Part shown: positions 1-7,540 of the stretch, piece by piece | Position numbering within the stretch: the first letter of the stretch is position 1 | How the letters are laid out: the number at the start of each line of letters is the position of its first letter | Assembly: GCF_020423045.1 (NCBI RefSeq) | Contig: NZ_CP081943.1 | Coordinates: 5,890,001-5,954,000 of the forward strand | Origin: Pseudomonas sp. MM213 | GTDB lineage: Bacteria; Pseudomonadota; Gammaproteobacteria; Pseudomonadales; Pseudomonadaceae | Reading direction: 5' to 3' | DNA length: 64,000 nt | The notes under the pieces: generated by a model | Seen by the model: only the letters and a program-made list of their open reading frames with translations | Databases searched by the model: none | What the model was told of the DNA's origin: nothing | Made by a program: the position numbers and the translations under genes

Positions 1-2
1 AC

Positions 3-179
3 ATTCTGCGCACCTGTCAGGCGGACATTATCTTCCTCGCCCGTGAGCTGCTGCGCGACCCGTACTGGCCATTGCATGCGGATGATGATTTGGGTGGACA
101 CAAGGCCATCTGGCCAGCGCAGTATCAACGCGCGACGCATCGGGATCAGCCGATTCATGAGTCGGATTTGCGTGACTGA
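3..179 (+). CDS. NADH:flavin oxidoreductase (old yellow enzyme), C-terminal fragment
   Basis: The last 58 residues of a gene that enters from the left edge. The visible part reads ADIIFLARELLRDPYWPLHA followed by LGG and WPAQYQRA, the C-terminal signature of YqjM/XenA-type old yellow enzymes. These FMN-dependent reductases act on activated alkenes and xenobiotics with NAD(P)H in the cytoplasm. The FMN- and substrate-binding residues of the barrel lie outside the window, so the subgroup cannot be settled. The gene ends in TGA and is followed at once by a strong terminator shared with the convergent opgD. Confidence 0.75.
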   Translation: MLRTCQADIIFLARELLRDPYWPLHADDDLGGHKAIWPAQYQRATHRDQPIHESDLRD

Positions 180-195
180 GTAGCGTTGTGAAAAC

Positions 196-230
196 AAAAA
201 GCCCCGATCGATGTGATCGGGGCTTTTGTT
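196..230. terminator. Bidirectional rho-independent terminator
   Basis: Perfect 9-bp stem GCCCCGATC (201-209) / GATCGGGGC (215-223), with an A-run on the left and TTTTGTTT on the right. It can therefore end both the oxidoreductase gene (+) and opgD (-), which converge here. Confidence 0.85.
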
Positions 231-271
231 TGTCTGAGGGATATTCATTGACTGTGCTGCAGTCTTCGCCC

Positions 272-1897
272 TCAGGTGTACTTACGCTTCTCCGGCGCCG
301 GCGGGAAATACTGATACAACCAGGTCTCGCTCAACGTCCGGTCATTGGTGCGAATAAACAACCGCAGCTCCACCGGGGCCACACTGTCATTGGTCGGGAA
401 CCAGTCAAAGGTAATCCGGTAGCCCTTGATGTCATCCAGCACCAGCACGTTGAAATCCTTGACCTGGCCGTTGGAGCACGTCACCACCGGTTCAATGCCC
501 GTACCTTGCGGCAAGCGATCCAGCCCGCCGCCGGTGAAGTCCACCGCAAACCGGCGCGCCCAGACTGGCGGGTAATGCTCGCCCGGGGCCCAACCTTCAG
601 TGAAGCCGCCCATGCCCGAACGGGTTGCGTTGACCCGCGCCAGCGGCGTGCCGACCGGCGGCAAAGCGCTCCAGTACAGCTTGTAGCCGTAGTTCAGGGA
701 ATCACCGGCAGCGACCGGTTTCTTCGGGGTCCAGAACGCGACGATGTTATCCAGGGTTTCGCCGGTTGTAGGAATTTCCAACAGATCGATAGAGCCTTCG
801 CCCCATGCGGTTGTAGGTTCTACCCACAGGCTCGGCCGCTTGCTGTACCAGTCGACGGTGTCCTGATAACTGGCGAACTCGTGGTCGGTCTGCACCAGGC
901 CGAAACCTTTCGGGTCGGTGTCGGCGAAGGCATTGAATTGCAGGGTCGCCGGGTTGTTCAGCGGACGGCAGATCCACTCGCCGTTGCCACGCCACATCGC
1001 CAGGCGATCCGAATCGTGGATCTGCGGGTGGATGGTGTCGCACATGCGCCGCTCGTGGGTGCCGCAGCTGAACATGCTGGTCATCGGTGCGATGCCCAGT
1101 TGTTCGATGGCGGCACGCGCATTGATGTGGGCGTCGACGGCCATGACGACCTGACTGGCCTGGCAATCGATATCGAAACGGTAGGCACCGGTGGCACTCG
1201 GCGAGTCCAGCAGGGCGTAGACCACGAAACGGGTGCTGTCCTTGTCCGGGGTTTCGAACCAGAACTTGGTGAAGTCGGGGAATTCTTCGCGCTTCTTGGC
1301 GTAGGTATCGACCGCCAGACCGCGCGCCGACAGGCCGTATTGGCCAGTGGCGTCTACCGCACGGAAATAACTGGCGCCGAGGAAAGACAGCACGTCGTGC
1401 CGGTCCAGTTCCGGGGCCTTGAACAGCTTGAATCCGGAGAAACCCAGGTCGCCCGTGAGCTGCTTGGTATCGACCGTGGTTTTTTCATAGTTGAACAGCG
1501 AAGGGCGGAAATGCACCTCCCGCGCCTGACGTGTCTTGGGGTCGACGCTGTACATGCGCACCGGCTGCTTGAAACCCATGCCGACGTGGAAAAACTGCAC
1601 GTCCAGCTGACCTTTCAAATCCTTCCACAGCGAATGATTGCCGTCGTAGCGGATCGCGTTGAAATTTTGTGGGGTCATGGTCGCCAGGGTCGGCGGCAGC
1701 ACCTGCTTGGTGTCCTGATAGCGGTTGCCGGCAAGCTGCTTGGCCTGGATTTTCAGGGCTTCGAAATCGAACGCCTGTGCCTCGCCGTCAGCCGTGCCAT
1801 TTCCGGCCCAGGCCCGCGCAGCCAACAGGCCGGAGGCGGACAAACCGGTGTAGGCAGCGATGGCCATGGACGCTTTGAGCAAATTCCTGCGGTGCAT
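272..1897 (-). CDS. opgD: Glucan biosynthesis protein D (OpgD/MdoD)
   Basis: A 541-residue periplasmic protein of the OpgG/OpgD family, which shapes the backbone of osmoregulated periplasmic glucans. I start it at the ATG giving [18 protein letters not shown], because this places a twin-arginine (RRNLLK) signal ending near ARAWA at the N-terminus, as OpgD is known to be Tat exported. The frame stays open about 30 codons upstream, but that extension would bury the signal. Length matches the family (about 540-550). Recognisable stretches include [20 protein letters not shown] and the beta-sandwich C-terminus with [17 protein letters not shown]. It has no opg neighbour here; opgGH is normally encoded elsewhere in Pseudomonas. 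Confidence 0.93.
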   Translation of the reverse strand: MHRRNLLKASMAIAAYTGLSASGLLAARAWAGNGTADGEAQAFDFEALKIQAKQLAGNRYQDTKQVLPPTLATMTPQNFNAIRYDGNHSLWKDLKGQLDVQFFHVGMGFKQPVRMYSVDPKTRQAREVHFRPSLFNYEKTTVDTKQLTGDLGFSGFKLFKAPELDRHDVLSFLGASYFRAVDATGQYGLSARGLAVDTYAKKREEFPDFTKFWFETPDKDSTRFVVYALLDSPSATGAYRFDIDCQASQVVMAVDAHINARAAIEQLGIAPMTSMFSCGTHERRMCDTIHPQIHDSDRLAMWRGNGEWICRPLNNPATLQFNAFADTDPKGFGLVQTDHEFASYQDTVDWYSKRPSLWVEPTTAWGEGSIDLLEIPTTGETLDNIVAFWTPKKPVAAGDSLNYGYKLYWSALPPVGTPLARVNATRSGMGGFTEGWAPGEHYPPVWARRFAVDFTGGGLDRLPQGTGIEPVVTCSNGQVKDFNVLVLDDIKGYRITFDWFPTNDSVAPVELRLFIRTNDRTLSETWLYQYFPPAPEKRKYT

Positions 1898-2313
1898 AAG
1901 TACAACCTGTCGTGAACAATCCCGCGCCGTTCCTGGCACGTGCTGGATCAGAAATGGAGGTTCGGACATGCCTTCGGCCAAACGCAACGGACTTTAAACA
2001 GATGCCAAATAGCTTAAACCGTTCGGTGGCAGAGCAAAAATGATTGATGGCGTGGCAGTGGCACCGCTATGAAACAAGACATTTCCGGTAAACGTTTCCC
2101 ACAGAGATTTCTGATTTATGCGGCATTTCTGCTTTTTTTGACTAATTACTCTAAAAACAGCTTTTCAGCGCCAATTTACTTCCTATTCTATGGGCATAAC
2201 CGGTTTCTGCCCTCAGGCCGGTGGGATTCAGTTGGCACGAGGTGACCGCTGAAAAAGGGTAGGGCGATGCGGTTTTTGCAGTTTTCTTTTTGACGTAGAG
2301 AGGGACATCGTCC
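1898..2313. other. Intergenic region between opgD and the 61-residue gene
   Basis: About 415 bp without a convincing gene; short overlapping frames here look like noise. It is AT-richer than its surroundings (a T7 run near 2133-2139 and A-rich stretches near 2034 and 2153) and should hold the divergent promoters of opgD (-) and the small gene at 2314 (+). I could not assign a sigma-factor box with confidence. Confidence 0.5.
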
Positions 2314-2499
2314 ATGTCGAAAGTACAAGGCATCACTGAAATGTTGGGGATCTTTCCGTGCCTGGGTATGGGGCGGCGAAGGCGTCGGCTTAACTCCGAG
2401 GAGTTGAAGCTGGTGGAGCGGTATCGCGAGTTGTCGGAGAACGACCGGATTGCGATGCGGTATCTGGTGGATGCGATGCGCAGTGTTTCGCGGTTTTGA
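2314..2499 (+). CDS. Small conserved-type hypothetical protein (61 aa)
   Basis: A 61-residue basic protein with an Arg-rich patch (GMGRRRRRLNSEE) followed by an amphipathic helix (LVERYRELSENDRIAMRYLVDAMRS). The helix resembles the C-terminal helix that follows HTH domains in some XRE-type regulators, but there is no HTH here. An AG-rich ribosome site (GAGAGGGAC) precedes the ATG, and a clean terminator follows 12 nt after the stop, so it is a monocistronic unit and probably real. The function is unknown; a small DNA- or RNA-binding or partner-binding protein would fit the charge pattern, but that is inference. Confidence 0.6.
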   Translation: MSKVQGITEMLGIFPCLGMGRRRRRLNSEELKLVERYRELSENDRIAMRYLVDAMRSVSRF

Positions 2500-2510
2500 G
2501 TAAGAAGCCG

Positions 2511-2540
2511 AGGGGCGGACTGTGAAGTCTGCCCCTTTTT
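2511..2540 (+). terminator. Rho-independent terminator
   Basis: Stem AGGGGCGGAC / GTCTGCCCCT (one G-T pair), loop of about 5 nt, then a T5 run. It ends the 61-residue gene and lies just downstream of the convergent AraC-type gene. Confidence 0.8.
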
Positions 2541-2579
2541 CATGTGCGCCCGGCATGGGCGCAATCTTGCGGGTGCCGA

Positions 2580-3449
2580 TCAACCGCTGAGGCTTTCGAT
2601 CAGGCTTTCGAGCGCTTCAGTGATATTTTCATCCTGCGCCAGTTGCGCTGCTGCAGTCACTCTGACTTGACGTGCCAAGCGGTATTCACTGGGCGTGCAG
2701 TTTGCGAACTGCTTGAAGGCACGAGCGAAGTAGGACGGATCCTTGAAGCCGGCCTCATAGCCGATGCTGGTAATAGGCATCTGGCTGTTGTCGAGCAGCT
2801 CTTTGGCGAAGTTCATGCGCTTGTTCAAGATGTAATCCGTGAAGCCAAGTCCATTGGCTTCCTTGAACAGGCGGCTGAAGCGAAATGTCGTCATGCCGCA
2901 GCGCTGCGCCAAATCCCTTTGATCGATGCTGTCTCGAAAGTGCTGTTCGATGTACAGCATGACATTGCTCAGCGCCTGGTGTTTTTGGTGCCCTGAGGTC
3001 AGCCGGATGCTGTCCGGCAGGGTTGGGGAGTGGTCGATCAGCATCGTCTTGCGCAGGTCGGTCACATTTCGGCGCAGCTCGCAGAGCTGAACTACAGCAG
3101 TCAGGTAACGACTCTTCTCTGTGAGCGAGAGCGGGAGCACCATGTATTCCCAGACGCTGGAACGCATGGCCCAGACGGCCAGTTCCTCTGAGTGTTGCAC
3201 GGTGAACATGGTGATCGGGATGCCCGGTGTGCTGCGTTTGATCTCCAGCAACAGCCTCAAGCCTGGTGTGTCGGGGCGATCGAAATGCATGCAGATCATG
3301 TCCGCCTGTTCCCCGATGGGCAGCGCGGAGTTTTTCGCCAGTTTGCAGTCGCAGGTACCCTCGAACTGTGCGATGAGTTCTTTCGTGGATCGATCATGAG
3401 TCAGATCGAACCATAGGAGCGATGGCCTTTTGGTCAAATTGGACGTCAT
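2580..3449 (-). CDS. AraC-family regulator with degenerate receiver-like N-terminus
   Basis: 289 residues. Residues 160-260 form a typical AraC/XylS double HTH (YIEQHFRDSIDQRDLAQRCG, then DYILNKRMNFAKELL and IGYEAGFKDPSYFARAFKQ). Residues 8-125 read like a CheY-type receiver: strand LLWFD, a candidate acceptor Asp57 in MICMHFDRPD, ITMFT for the Thr strand, and EYMVLPLS where a conserved Lys-Pro is expected. Lys is replaced by Leu105, so phosphorylation may be lost or atypical. The gene is divergent from the flp prepilin genes across a 407-bp intergenic region, which makes it the likely local regulator of the Flp pilus. No dedicated histidine kinase is adjacent. Confidence 0.85.
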   Translation of the reverse strand: MTSNLTKRPSLLWFDLTHDRSTKELIAQFEGTCDCKLAKNSALPIGEQADMICMHFDRPDTPGLRLLLEIKRSTPGIPITMFTVQHSEELAVWAMRSSVWEYMVLPLSLTEKSRYLTAVVQLCELRRNVTDLRKTMLIDHSPTLPDSIRLTSGHQKHQALSNVMLYIEQHFRDSIDQRDLAQRCGMTTFRFSRLFKEANGLGFTDYILNKRMNFAKELLDNSQMPITSIGYEAGFKDPSYFARAFKQFANCTPSEYRLARQVRVTAAAQLAQDENITEALESLIESLSG

Positions 3450-3856
3450 GTCTCTACTCGGCAGGTCTGATTGACTCTCTACTCGCTAGTATTGCCAATA
3501 CGCCATCACTTTGCAGATTGAATCCTTATAAAAACGACGAATTACAGATCTGTTCGATCTATGTGTTTCCTGGAAGGCTGCCCGGGCCGAGTGTTTGCGG
3601 GTGTGTTGTCGACGAACCCGGGTTTAACCACTTGTCGCTTCTGAATCAATGGCAATTGCCGTTGCGTTTCAATGCCTTGTTTACCCCTCTCGCGACTTCT
3701 GCAAAGGCCAATGAACCGTATCCGGCCGCTGCGCAAAAAAGTCCTAACGATGTGCAAAATCCTCCTAACGCCTATGCCTGCTTACTGACTAGGGTTGCAT
3801 CAGGCAGCACAGAAAGTTCTGCCTCAGAAACACAACATTTGAGTGAGGTGGCCAAA
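3450..3856. other. Divergent regulatory region between the AraC-type gene and flp
   Basis: About 407 bp. A long frame runs through it in phase with the first flp, but the residues upstream of the prepilin leader look like noise, so I treat it as non-coding. It contains abutting 21-bp direct repeats (listed separately) and should hold both promoters. Confidence 0.55.
3731..3772 (+). promoter_or_regulatory. Two abutting 21-bp direct repeats upstream of flp, candidate activator site
   Basis: Two 21-bp units (3731-3751 and 3752-3772) are identical at 15 of 21 positions and share GCAAAA and TCCTAACG. Their phasing of two helical turns is the geometry of AraC-type half-sites, and a regulator of that family is encoded next door. 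A weak TAGGGT at 3790-3795 could be a -10 whose -35 overlaps the second repeat (class II activation). Assignment to this regulator is inference. Confidence 0.45.
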
Positions 3857-4048
3857 ATGATCATGCAAACAATCAAGGCTTCGGTAGTGAAGTTCGCCAA
3901 AGACGAAGACGGTCTGACCATTGTGGAATACGCGGTGGCCGGCGGATTAATCACGGTAGCTGTTGCCGCAATGTTCACTCTTTTGGGTGGCGCGGTGAAC
4001 ACCAGAATCACAGCGCTGTGCGCTGCGGTCAAAGGCGCTGCCTGCTGA
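3857..4048 (+). CDS. flp: Flp-type IVb prepilin (copy 1)
   Basis: A 63-residue prepilin that is cleaved and assembled into the Flp/Tad pilus at the inner membrane. It has a short basic leader (MIMQTIKASVVKFAKDEDG), a cleavage region before LTIVEYAVAGGL with the conserved Glu and Tyr of Flp pilins (G/xxxxEY), and one hydrophobic helix ending near TLLGG. The C-terminus carries two cysteines (TALCAAVKGAAC). I start at the ATG preceded by GAGGTG seven bases upstream rather than at the far upstream in-frame start. It is the first of three tandem near-identical copies. Confidence 0.92.
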   Translation: MIMQTIKASVVKFAKDEDGLTIVEYAVAGGLITVAVAAMFTLLGGAVNTRITALCAAVKGAAC

Positions 4049-4057
4049 TGACAGTAA

Positions 4058-4071
4058 CCCACTGTGGTGGG
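4058..4071 (+). other. Hairpin after flp copy 1
   Basis: CCCAC-TGTG-GTGGG hairpin ten bases after the flp stop. A differently paired hairpin sits at the same place after copy 2. There is no T-run, so a role in mRNA end protection or partial attenuation between pilin genes is more likely than full termination. Confidence 0.35.
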
Positions 4072-4199
4072 GCGCGGTGATATCCACGGAGCAGCCGGTT
4101 TTGCAGTTTCTCTGATCGACCGGCAACTCAATGAACTTCGCGCAGACCCCGCCAATGTATTTTCTGAGTCGTATGACCGCTGAAACGAGGTACAAAAAA

Positions 4200-4391
4200 A
4201 TGGATATGCAAACAATCAGAACTTCAATCACCAAGTTCGCCAAAGATGAAGATGGCCTGACCATTGTGGAGTACGCGGTAGCCGGTGGCTTAATTACGGT
4301 AGCTGTTGCCGCAATGTTTATTCTTTTGGGTGGCGCCGTGAACACCAGGATCACAGCACTGTGCGCTGCGGTCAAAGGTGCCGCCTGCTGA
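4200..4391 (+). CDS. flp: Flp-type IVb prepilin (copy 2)
   Basis: 63 residues, very close to copy 1 and copy 3, with the same DEDGLTIVEYAVAGGLITVA core and paired C-terminal cysteines. The start chosen is the ATG after ACGAGG (MDMQTIRTSITKF); an in-frame ATG 69 bases upstream would add an unrelated leader. The roughly 345-bp unit containing gene plus spacer is a recognisable duplication of the preceding unit, including parts of the spacer (GCGCGGTGATATCCA, CAACTCAAT). Confidence 0.9.
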   Translation: MDMQTIRTSITKFAKDEDGLTIVEYAVAGGLITVAVAAMFILLGGAVNTRITALCAAVKGAAC

Positions 4392-4396
4392 TGACA

Positions 4397-4411
4397 ACCA
4401 CTCGTTGTGGT
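4397..4411 (+). other. Hairpin after flp copy 2
   Basis: ACCAC-TCGTT-GTGGT hairpin six bases after the stop, at the place equivalent to the hairpin after copy 1 but with altered bases that still pair. This suggests selection on structure. Confidence 0.35.
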
Positions 4412-4544
4412 GGGGGCGCGGTGATATCCATAGAGCAACCAGTTTTACAGTTCCTCTGATAGACCGGGCAACTCAATAGACTTCACGCTGTCCCCGCCAA
4501 CGTACTTTCTGATCCATATCACGGCTGAAGCGAGGTATACAAAA

Positions 4545-4736
4545 ATGAACCTGCTAACAATCAGAACTTCAATCACAAAGTTCGCCAAAGATGAAGATGG
4601 CCTGACAATTGTGGAATACGCCGTGGCCGGTGGATTAGTGACGGTAGCGGTTGCCGCAATGTTTATTCTTTTGGGTGCCGAGGTGAACACCAGGATTACA
4701 GCACTTTGCGCAGCGGTCAAAGGTGCTGCCTGCTAA
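4545..4736 (+). CDS. flp: Flp-type IVb prepilin (copy 3)
   Basis: 63 residues, MNLLTIRTSITKFAKDEDG then LTIVEYAVAGGLVTVAV. It differs from copy 2 mainly at the extreme N-terminus and in ILLGAEVNTR versus ILLGGAVNTR. A ribosome site (AGCGAGG) precedes the ATG. The next gene (tadV) begins 29 bases after the stop, so this copy is most tightly linked to the assembly operon. Confidence 0.9.
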   Translation: MNLLTIRTSITKFAKDEDGLTIVEYAVAGGLVTVAVAAMFILLGAEVNTRITALCAAVKGAAC

Positions 4737-4765
4737 CGAAAATCCCGGTTAGGGGGGGACGCGCC

Positions 4766-5296
4766 ATGTCCATGGAATTGTTGGTAATGACTGTTTTACT
4801 GCTAGGACTATTGGGCGTGGCGGTGGTGAGCGATCTGCGTCGCCACCGCATTCCCAACATGCTGGTCCTGTTGGGCCTTGCCCTGGGACTGGGCGGTCAA
4901 ATGTATTTAGGTGGCGTCAGCGGGTTGGGTGACAGCCTGTTGGGCATCCTGGTCTGTTTTGCACTGTTTCTGCCGATGTACGCCTTGGGTGGCATGGCCG
5001 CCGGCGACGTCAAGTTAATGGCCATGGTCGGCAGCTTTTTACCCTTCCATTTTGCATTGTGGGCTGCCTTGTTCAGCCTGATAGCCGGTGGCGTGTGCGG
5101 TTTTTTGATTGTGCTGTATCGCGGCCAGCTGCTTCAGACCCTGGGACGTTATTGGTTGATTCTGAAGGCGCAGGCCTATCTGGCGCCAACTTCAGATGAA
5201 GTAGCCAGCAAGCCTTTCCCTTATTCGATTGCAATATTGATAGGCACTTTAATCAGCGTCTACTGGCAACTGGTTGCCGGTGGATTCGGAGGCTAG
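4766..5296 (+). CDS. tadV: Prepilin peptidase TadV/CpaA (A24 family)
   Basis: A 176-residue integral membrane aspartic protease that removes the Flp leader. The two catalytic aspartates are visible: Asp23 in VVSDLRRHRIPN and Asp81 in the GxxGD-type motif GGMAAGDVKLM. It has about five to six hydrophobic segments and lacks the N-terminal methyltransferase domain of PilD, as is usual for the CpaA/TadV/FppA group. The start is the ATG after a G-rich ribosome site (AGGGGGGGAC). It is followed after two bases by the AAA+ gene, so translation is probably coupled. Confidence 0.92.
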   Translation: MSMELLVMTVLLLGLLGVAVVSDLRRHRIPNMLVLLGLALGLGGQMYLGGVSGLGDSLLGILVCFALFLPMYALGGMAAGDVKLMAMVGSFLPFHFALWAALFSLIAGGVCGFLIVLYRGQLLQTLGRYWLILKAQAYLAPTSDEVASKPFPYSIAILIGTLISVYWQLVAGGFGG

Positions 5297-5298
5297 TC

Positions 5299-6633
5299 AT
5301 GCACATCATTGTCGATAGTGATGCCTACCCCAGCGCTCGGGGCGCGGTGCAACGACTGGCTCCCCAGCCGTGCACAATCCGCGAAACTGGACTGACAGAC
5401 AGTTTCCTCGGTGAGTTGGTATGCAAGCACTTGTATGACGCTGGCGTGCTGGACATGCCGCGGCTGGTGGAGCGCCTGGCGCTGACCGGCGCCGTACTTG
5501 ATGAAGTCCTGGCGTTTCTGCGCAAGGACGGTCGTGTCGAAGTGCTTGGCCAGTTGGGGTCGCAAACGACAAGTGGGCAAATGCTGCGTTATGGCCTGAC
5601 CGAACGCGGTCGCAGCGCCGCCCGCGATGCCTTGTCCCGCAGTGGCTATATCGGTGCGGCACCCTTCCCGGTGGACACCTACCGGTCCCTGATCAAACTG
5701 CAAACCATTCACCATGGTCGCATCAACGCCAACGATATGCGCAATGCCTTTGCTGGCGTAGTGCTTACCGACAGCATGCTCGATCAGTTAGGTGTGGCGA
5801 TGAACTCCGGGCGCGCCATTATGATTTATGGCCCCGCGGGTACTGGCAAGACCTACATCAGCCGTCGGTTGATCCGTCTGTTCACCGAGGCCATCTGGGT
5901 ACCTCATGCCATCGTCATCAACGAGTCCGTGATCGAGATCTATGACCCGCAAGTGCATCAGCGGTTCGAAGATAACGTTCAACAGAACAATCTGATGCTC
6001 AGCGAAGGGATCGACCGTCGATTGCTGCGCTGCAAACGCCCGATCGTCGTCACTGGCGGTGAGTTGAGCATGGAGCAACTGGACGTTCGCTATGACACTA
6101 ACACCCGTCAATACCAGGCTTCTTTGCAGCTCAAGGCCAGCAATGGCCTGTTCATCATCGATGACATGGGGCGTCAGCGCATGGCACCCGCCGAGCTGTT
6201 GAATCGCTGGATCGTCCCGATGGAAGAGAAGTGCGATTTCCTCAACCTGGGCGGCGGTCGGCATTGCGAGCTGCCGTTCGATCTGATTCTGGTGTTTTCC
6301 ACCAACCTCAATCCCCTGGAGTTGGCCGATGAGGCCTTTCTTCGCCGGATTGGCTACAAGCTGCAATTCGGTTATCTGAAGCCTGAGGAGTACGAAAAGA
6401 TCTGGCGTCAGGAAAGCGAGCGTCTGGGCGTGCCTTATGACCAGTTGCTGGTGCGTTATGTGCTGCAAAGGCTTTATGCAAGTGAAGGCATGCCTCTGGT
6501 GCCTTGCCATCCCCGCGATCTCCTGAGCATGGCGCTCGATCGTCAACGTTACATGGGCGGTTCCGGACCACTGTCACCGCAAGAGTTGGAATGGGCCTGG
6601 CACAACTACTTCGTCCAGCTCGACTTTCTTTGA
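5299..6633 (+). CDS. AAA+ ATPase with N-terminal winged-helix-like domain, embedded in the Tad operon
   Basis: 444 residues. Residues 30-120 look like paired small winged-helix segments (LVERLALTGAVLDEVLAFLR, then MLRYGLTERGRSAARD). From about residue 150 an AAA+ module follows: Walker A GPAGTGKT (178-185), Walker B LFIIDD (284-289), sensor-1 FSTN (333-336) and a FLRRIGYK finger region. It is not one of the usual Tad proteins; the secretion ATPase is tadA further on. The gene is packed between tadV (2-nt gap) and rcpC (15-nt gap), so it is expressed with the pilus genes. A remodelling or regulatory role in pilus assembly is inference. MoxR-like or TniB-like relatives are possible. Confidence 0.8.
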   Translation: MHIIVDSDAYPSARGAVQRLAPQPCTIRETGLTDSFLGELVCKHLYDAGVLDMPRLVERLALTGAVLDEVLAFLRKDGRVEVLGQLGSQTTSGQMLRYGLTERGRSAARDALSRSGYIGAAPFPVDTYRSLIKLQTIHHGRINANDMRNAFAGVVLTDSMLDQLGVAMNSGRAIMIYGPAGTGKTYISRRLIRLFTEAIWVPHAIVINESVIEIYDPQVHQRFEDNVQQNNLMLSEGIDRRLLRCKRPIVVTGGELSMEQLDVRYDTNTRQYQASLQLKASNGLFIIDDMGRQRMAPAELLNRWIVPMEEKCDFLNLGGGRHCELPFDLILVFSTNLNPLELADEAFLRRIGYKLQFGYLKPEEYEKIWRQESERLGVPYDQLLVRYVLQRLYASEGMPLVPCHPRDLLSMALDRQRYMGGSGPLSPQELEWAWHNYFVQLDFL

Positions 6634-6648
6634 TACGGAGATACTGAC

Positions 6649-7467
6649 ATGAGCTCTCGTACTCTTTCCCTGATAGGCGTTTCCCTGGTCATGGGCCTTG
6701 GTGCTGCATGGATGGCCGACTCCTGGCTGAGCGCCCGGCTCAATGCCAGCCCGGATGATCACCTTCGAAGCGTAGTGGTCGCCACAGTAGAGATTCCATT
6801 CGGGCAGATGGTCGAGGCTCAGCAGGTCACGACCGTACGCATGCCCATGGATACGATCCCGGAAGACGCCTTCGACTTGAGCGAAAAGGCTGTGGGCAAG
6901 ATCGCAACGTTCGACATTCTGAAGGGCGACATTGTGCGCGGTGCGCGTCTGAGTGAGCACTTGGGTGGCAGCACCCTGGCTTCGCTGATTGCGACAGACA
7001 AGCGTGCCATCTCGGTACGGGTGGACGATGTGGTCGGTGTGGGCGGGTTCCTGTTGCCGGGTAACCGGGTCGATGTACTCGCGACCAAAACCACCAGTGC
7101 CGGCAGCAATAGCGCCGTGTCCAGGACCATCCTCGAGAACTTGCGGGTATTGGCGGTGGACCAGACGGCAGGTACCGACAAGACCCAACCGGTGGTGGTG
7201 CGTGCAGTGACGCTGGAAATGACGACCGCAGAGGCTGAAACCCTGGTCACGGCGCAAACGGAAGGGAAACTGCAATTGACCTTGCGCAATCCGCTGAACT
7301 CCGAGAAAAAAATCGCGGCCGTTGCACCTGTTGCGCCTGTCGCACCGGTCATGACGGTGGCCACCGCCACGGTGCCAAAACGCGTGGTGCAACGCAGCGG
7401 CGGCGAAAGTGGTGGGGCTGTCACCGTCATCCGCGGGGTCGAAACCAAAGTAGTCAACATTCGCTGA
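6649..7467 (+). CDS. rcpC: Flp pilus assembly protein RcpC/CpaB
   Basis: 272 residues. One N-terminal membrane helix (LSLIGVSLVMGLGAAWMA) is followed by a SAF-type domain (VVVATVEIPFGQMVEAQQVT, then DILKGDIVRGARL) and the CpaB core with DDVVGVGGFLLPGNRVDVLAT. RcpC/CpaB is a periplasmic component that works with the secretin RcpA. The C-terminal 40 residues are a low-complexity Ala/Val/Pro linker (VAPVAPVAPVMTVATATVP) before a short basic tail. Here rcpC is separated from rcpA, which lies on the other strand at 15831-17054. Confidence 0.92.
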   Translation: MSSRTLSLIGVSLVMGLGAAWMADSWLSARLNASPDDHLRSVVVATVEIPFGQMVEAQQVTTVRMPMDTIPEDAFDLSEKAVGKIATFDILKGDIVRGARLSEHLGGSTLASLIATDKRAISVRVDDVVGVGGFLLPGNRVDVLATKTTSAGSNSAVSRTILENLRVLAVDQTAGTDKTQPVVVRAVTLEMTTAEAETLVTAQTEGKLQLTLRNPLNSEKKIAAVAPVAPVAPVMTVATATVPKRVVQRSGGESGGAVTVIRGVETKVVNIR

Positions 7468-7540
7468 CAGGGCGTAACAGGTCCTGGACACCAGGTCTTG
7501 GCGGAGCCGATCCGCATCAGTATTGGCAAATGAGGGCTTG

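Noticed and set aside
188-1915. 575-residue plus-strand frame over opgD
   Set aside because: It is the antisense shadow of the clearly recognisable opgD and has no family features.
3422-3856. Upstream extension of the first flp frame
   Set aside because: The residues before the prepilin leader are not pilin-like, and GAGGTG marks the internal ATG at 3857.
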